From Rosettibacter sp037481715 (GTDB lineage: Bacteria > Bacteroidota > Ignavibacteria > Ignavibacteriales > Melioribacteraceae), in NCBI GenBank assembly GCA_037481715.1, contig JBBFLD010000007.1, positions 1 through 64,000 on the forward strand: a DNA stretch of 64,000 nucleotides, read 5' to 3'. Both the position numbers and the translations under genes were made by a program. The first letter of the stretch is position 1. Each line of letters starts with the position of its first letter. The notes below the pieces were generated by a model, which had not been told where the DNA came from, made no database searches, and saw only the letters and a list, made by a program, of their open reading frames with translations. Shown here one piece after another: positions 61,943-64,000 of the stretch.

Positions 61943-62416
61943 ATGAATAATTCTTTTAAGAACTTCCAATTATTAAAATTTATTTATAAGTATATAAAAC
62001 CTTTTAATATAACTGGTTCAATATTTTATTGGTCGGTAATTTTATTTTTGTTTTATCAAAGCATTTCTAATCTGATTAGTCCTGAGAATTTTATTTATTC
62101 ATTAAAAAATCTATTAGCTCTAAATGAAAATATTCTAATATTAATTTCAATTTCACTTCAATTGCTTCAAACTGCCTTAGCATTGATGCTTATTTTAAAA
62201 TTACACTTAAAAGCATCTTTAATAACAGTAATAATATCACTTAGCCTGATAAGTTTTATCTATTTTTGTAATTCTGTTGAAATCATCCCCGTCATTGAAT
62301 TTTTCCCAAAAATTATCATAATTAATCAAGATGGAGTAATTAAATCATTGCTCAATATTCTATTTTTCATTATTGCCTTAATAATTTCAAGAATAATAAA
62401 CAGCCAAAATTATTAG
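61943..62416 (+). CDS. MauE/DoxX-like membrane protein
   Basis: The 157-aa protein has about four hydrophobic helices, with WSVILFLFYQSISNLISPEN at the first one, as in MauE/DoxX family redox-linked membrane proteins. The family's Cys motif is not conserved here. Function is unknown. It follows the LuxR-type gene and its phased repeats and ends in a 4-base overlap with the convergent gene. Confidence 0.6.
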   Translation: MNNSFKNFQLLKFIYKYIKPFNITGSIFYWSVILFLFYQSISNLISPENFIYSLKNLLALNENILILISISLQLLQTALALMLILKLHLKASLITVIISLSLISFIYFCNSVEIIPVIEFFPKIIIINQDGVIKSLLNILFFIIALIISRIINSQNY

Positions 62417-63054
62417 CTCTTTCTTAATTTTATTACAAAGTAAATAAAACCAATAACGATTAATAATTCACCAGCCAAGAAAAATTCCCAGAGAAATTCT
62501 ACAGGAGAATATGAATTAACTCGTGATTGAAAGTTCCACATAAATGAAAATAGAATTAGAGCAACCCCCAGAACAGCAGCAGCAATACTTATTTTATTAG
62601 TTCTTAATAAAAATCCTTTTTGTTGTAAATGAATACTTATAAACGAGAAGAGAATCATACTTATTGAAATAACTACAGGAGCATAAACTGGTGCAATCCA
62701 TGGAACTGGAATTAAAAATAACAAATCATCTGTTGACAAAGATGGAGGCCAGTTCAAAAATATTTTAAGCCATATATAATAAAATATGTCCCACACACCA
62801 AAAGTATAAATGAAGAAAAAAAATCTTTCGAGAAATGATTTTCCGCACAAATAAGATACACCTACCAACATAACTATCGTTGAAAATTCACGGAGAATTT
62901 CTATCAATAATATTTTATTAGAAATTAATTTTAATGGAAAGGAAAAACCTTCTGGATAATAAAGCTCTCTTAAGTAAACAACAACTGCTGCTTCTATATT
63001 TGCCATTGCAGCGGCATAAATGAATAGCAAAATAAATTTTACAATTGGTTTCAT
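62413..63054 (-). CDS. Polytopic membrane protein of unknown function
   Basis: The 213-aa protein has about six hydrophobic helices (FILLFIYAAAMANIEAAVVV, GVSYLCGKSFLERFFFFIYT, WAPVYAPVVISISMILFSF-like region). No domain is recognised. It is convergent with the MauE-like gene (4-base overlap) and divergent from greA. Confidence 0.65.
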   Translation of the reverse strand: MKPIVKFILLFIYAAAMANIEAAVVVYLRELYYPEGFSFPLKLISNKILLIEILREFSTIVMLVGVSYLCGKSFLERFFFFIYTFGVWDIFYYIWLKIFLNWPPSLSTDDLLFLIPVPWIAPVYAPVVISISMILFSFISIHLQQKGFLLRTNKISIAAAVLGVALILFSFMWNFQSRVNSYSPVEFLWEFFLAGELLIVIGFIYFVIKLRKS

Positions 63055-63112
63055 TGTAACCCTCTTCTAAAATAATAGTTGAAAACTTCACATATAATTT
63101 TTATTTTTTCAA

Positions 63113-63142
63113 TGCCACTGTGGAACAGTGGCAATTTTTTTT
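63113..63142 (+). terminator. Terminator-like hairpin in the greA leader
   Basis: TGCCACTGT (63113-63121) pairs with ACAGTGGCA (63125-63133), a perfect 9-bp stem with a GGA loop, followed by ATTTTTTTT. A TATAAT at 63093-63098 would put the transcript start near 63105, so the hairpin lies at the very 5' end of the leader, 56 bases before the start codon. No plus-strand gene ends between the previous stop (62416) and this point. Confidence 0.7.
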
Positions 63143-63197
63143 GACTACAAAGCAAAATAACATTTCTTTTTTTAGCAACAAATAAGGAGTGATGAAA

Positions 63198-63668
63198 GTG
63201 TCGAACTTTGTTTATCTAAGTAAAGAACGAATTAGAGAACTCGAAAAAGAATTAGCAGAACTCAAAAATAATGGTCGCAAAAAAATGGCAGAACGTATTG
63301 CAGAAGCAAGAGCACACGGCGACCTCTCCGAAAATGCGGAATATGATGCTGCAAAAGAAGAACAGGGATTACTCGAGTTAAAAATTAGCAAACTCGAAGA
63401 CCTTCTTTCAAGAGCAAGAGTTATAGATACTTCAAATATGCCAAAAGACCAAGCTCATATTTTATCCAAAGTGAAAGTAAAAAATCTGAACAACAATAAA
63501 ATTTATGAGTACATTCTTGTATCTCCAGAAGAAGCAGATTTGGAGAAAGGAAAAATTTCAATTACTTCACCTGTTGGACAAGCATTAATGGGAGTAAAGG
63601 TGGGTCAAACTGTAGAAGCTAAAGTTCCTGCAGGCATTATAAAATTTGAAGTGCTCGGGATTGAGTAA
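63198..63668 (+). CDS. greA: Transcription elongation factor GreA
   Basis: GreA stimulates RNA polymerase to cut backtracked transcripts. The 157-aa protein has the N-terminal coiled coil (LSKERIRELEKELAELKNNG) with the acidic tip AHGDLSENAEYDAAKEEQG, and a C-terminal FKBP-like part (ISITSPVGQALMGVKVGQTV). GGAG at 63186-63189 lies 8 bases from a GTG at 63198 and only 2 from an ATG at 63192, so GTG (MSNFVYLSKE) is preferred, as in the usual MSNxxYLT start. Confidence 0.93.
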   Translation: MSNFVYLSKERIRELEKELAELKNNGRKKMAERIAEARAHGDLSENAEYDAAKEEQGLLELKISKLEDLLSRARVIDTSNMPKDQAHILSKVKVKNLNNNKIYEYILVSPEEADLEKGKISITSPVGQALMGVKVGQTVEAKVPAGIIKFEVLGIE

Positions 63669-64000
63669 ATTGTTAGATGATTCTTACATACAAATTACAT
63701 TAGAACTTGCAAAAAAAGGGAAAGGTAAGGTTAGTCCAACTCCTTTAGTTGGTGCTTTACTTGTTAAGAACGATAAAATTATTAGCGCAGCATATAGAAG
63801 TTCTCCAGATGAAATTAGTACAGAACTTTTAGCATTAAAAAATTCTAAAGAAAATCCTGAAGGTGCTACTCTTTACACAAATTTAGAACCGTGTACTTTA
63901 TCAACAGATAAGCAGGATTGCATTGATACCATAATTAAATCCAAAATAAAAAAAATTGTAATAGGTACATTAAATCCTCAGCCTGAACATAATGGTCAGG
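63661..64000 (+). CDS. RibD-like deaminase domain, 3' partial
   Basis: The frame runs off the right edge. The start is unclear; TTG at 63661 overlaps the greA stop by 8 bases and another TTG lies at 63670. DDSYIQITLELAKKGKGKVS, PTPLVGALLVK and YTNLEPCTLSTDKQD then CIDTII give the RibD deaminase pattern (riboflavin pathway). At the position of the zinc His-Ala-Glu motif the sequence reads ISTELLAL, so the zinc-binding His is replaced while Glu and both Cys (LEPC, QDC) remain. Confidence 0.75.
   Translation, partial: MSKLLDDSYIQITLELAKKGKGKVSPTPLVGALLVKNDKIISAAYRSSPDEISTELLALKNSKENPEGATLYTNLEPCTLSTDKQDCIDTIIKSKIKKIVIGTLNPQPEHNGQ

Overview
The window is about 64 kb of very AT-rich DNA. It looks like a chromosome from the Ignavibacteria or a close relative in the Chlorobi/Bacteroidetes (FCB) group. 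The evidence is a secreted protein with the NYPNPFNPSTKI-type C-terminal sorting domain of the type IX secretion system (T9SS), a PorV/PorQ-family barrel, a TonB-dependent receptor with an N-terminal CarboxypepD_reg-like domain, a DUF3078 barrel and PEGA/TIG lipoproteins. The genus is an inference.

Region 1 (1 to about 12,045) is one end of a Mu-like transposable prophage. From the phage left end inward it holds two probable transposase-binding repeats (11,981-12,045), an outward-facing repressor, a divergent 56-aa Ner-like gene, a second regulator, a MuA-type DDE transposase, a MuB-type AAA ATPase, a string of small early genes, GemA, a Mor-like activator and virion morphogenesis protein gpG, all on the minus strand. 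They converge on a plus-strand packaging block (terminase large subunit, DUF935 portal, gpF head protein). Compared with phage Mu the packaging block is inverted. The convergence point carries a compact GC-rich, pseudoknot-capable element. The prophage genes are studded with short palindromic repeats that are translated in frame. gpF carries a C-terminal domain that looks like a PBECR2 phage nuclease.

Region 2 (12.1-24.7 kb) is host housekeeping and transport: a possible remnant gene next to the phage end, 3-methyladenine DNA glycosylase, a heptosyltransferase-like GT9, a DUF3108 protein, a dicarboxylate/amino-acid symporter, a PiT phosphate transporter fused to a PhoU-like domain, an APC permease, pyrophosphatase, a PfkB sugar kinase, a PEGA lipoprotein, an M28 peptidase and MscL.

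Region 3 (24.8-42.1 kb, all minus strand) looks like a glycan-use locus: sodium:solute symporter, TonB receptor, a large secreted partner protein, a PorV/PorQ-type barrel, a TIG/propeller lipoprotein, a duplicated CBM9-like T9SS cargo protein, a TPR/SGNH protein and a cytoplasmic GH94 cellobiose phosphorylase. There is no SusD homologue. Beta-glucan oligosaccharide import followed by phosphorolysis is the likely job.

Region 4 (42.1-64 kb) holds purL, a YihY/BrkB membrane protein, a hemerythrin, a beta-CASP metallo-hydrolase, a GT-C mannosyltransferase-like protein, tRNA-Met(CAU), secG, a LOG-family protein, rpsU, a universal stress protein, an ECF sigma factor, an M14 peptidase, a thioredoxin-like protein, a CYTH protein coupled to an AddB-like nuclease, a membrane-bound LuxR-type regulator, greA and the start of a RibD-like deaminase that lacks the usual zinc histidine. 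Several well-formed intrinsic terminators sit where no upstream gene needs them (upstream of purL and greA, and on the minus strand near 50.57 kb). These are candidates for attenuated leaders or small RNAs.
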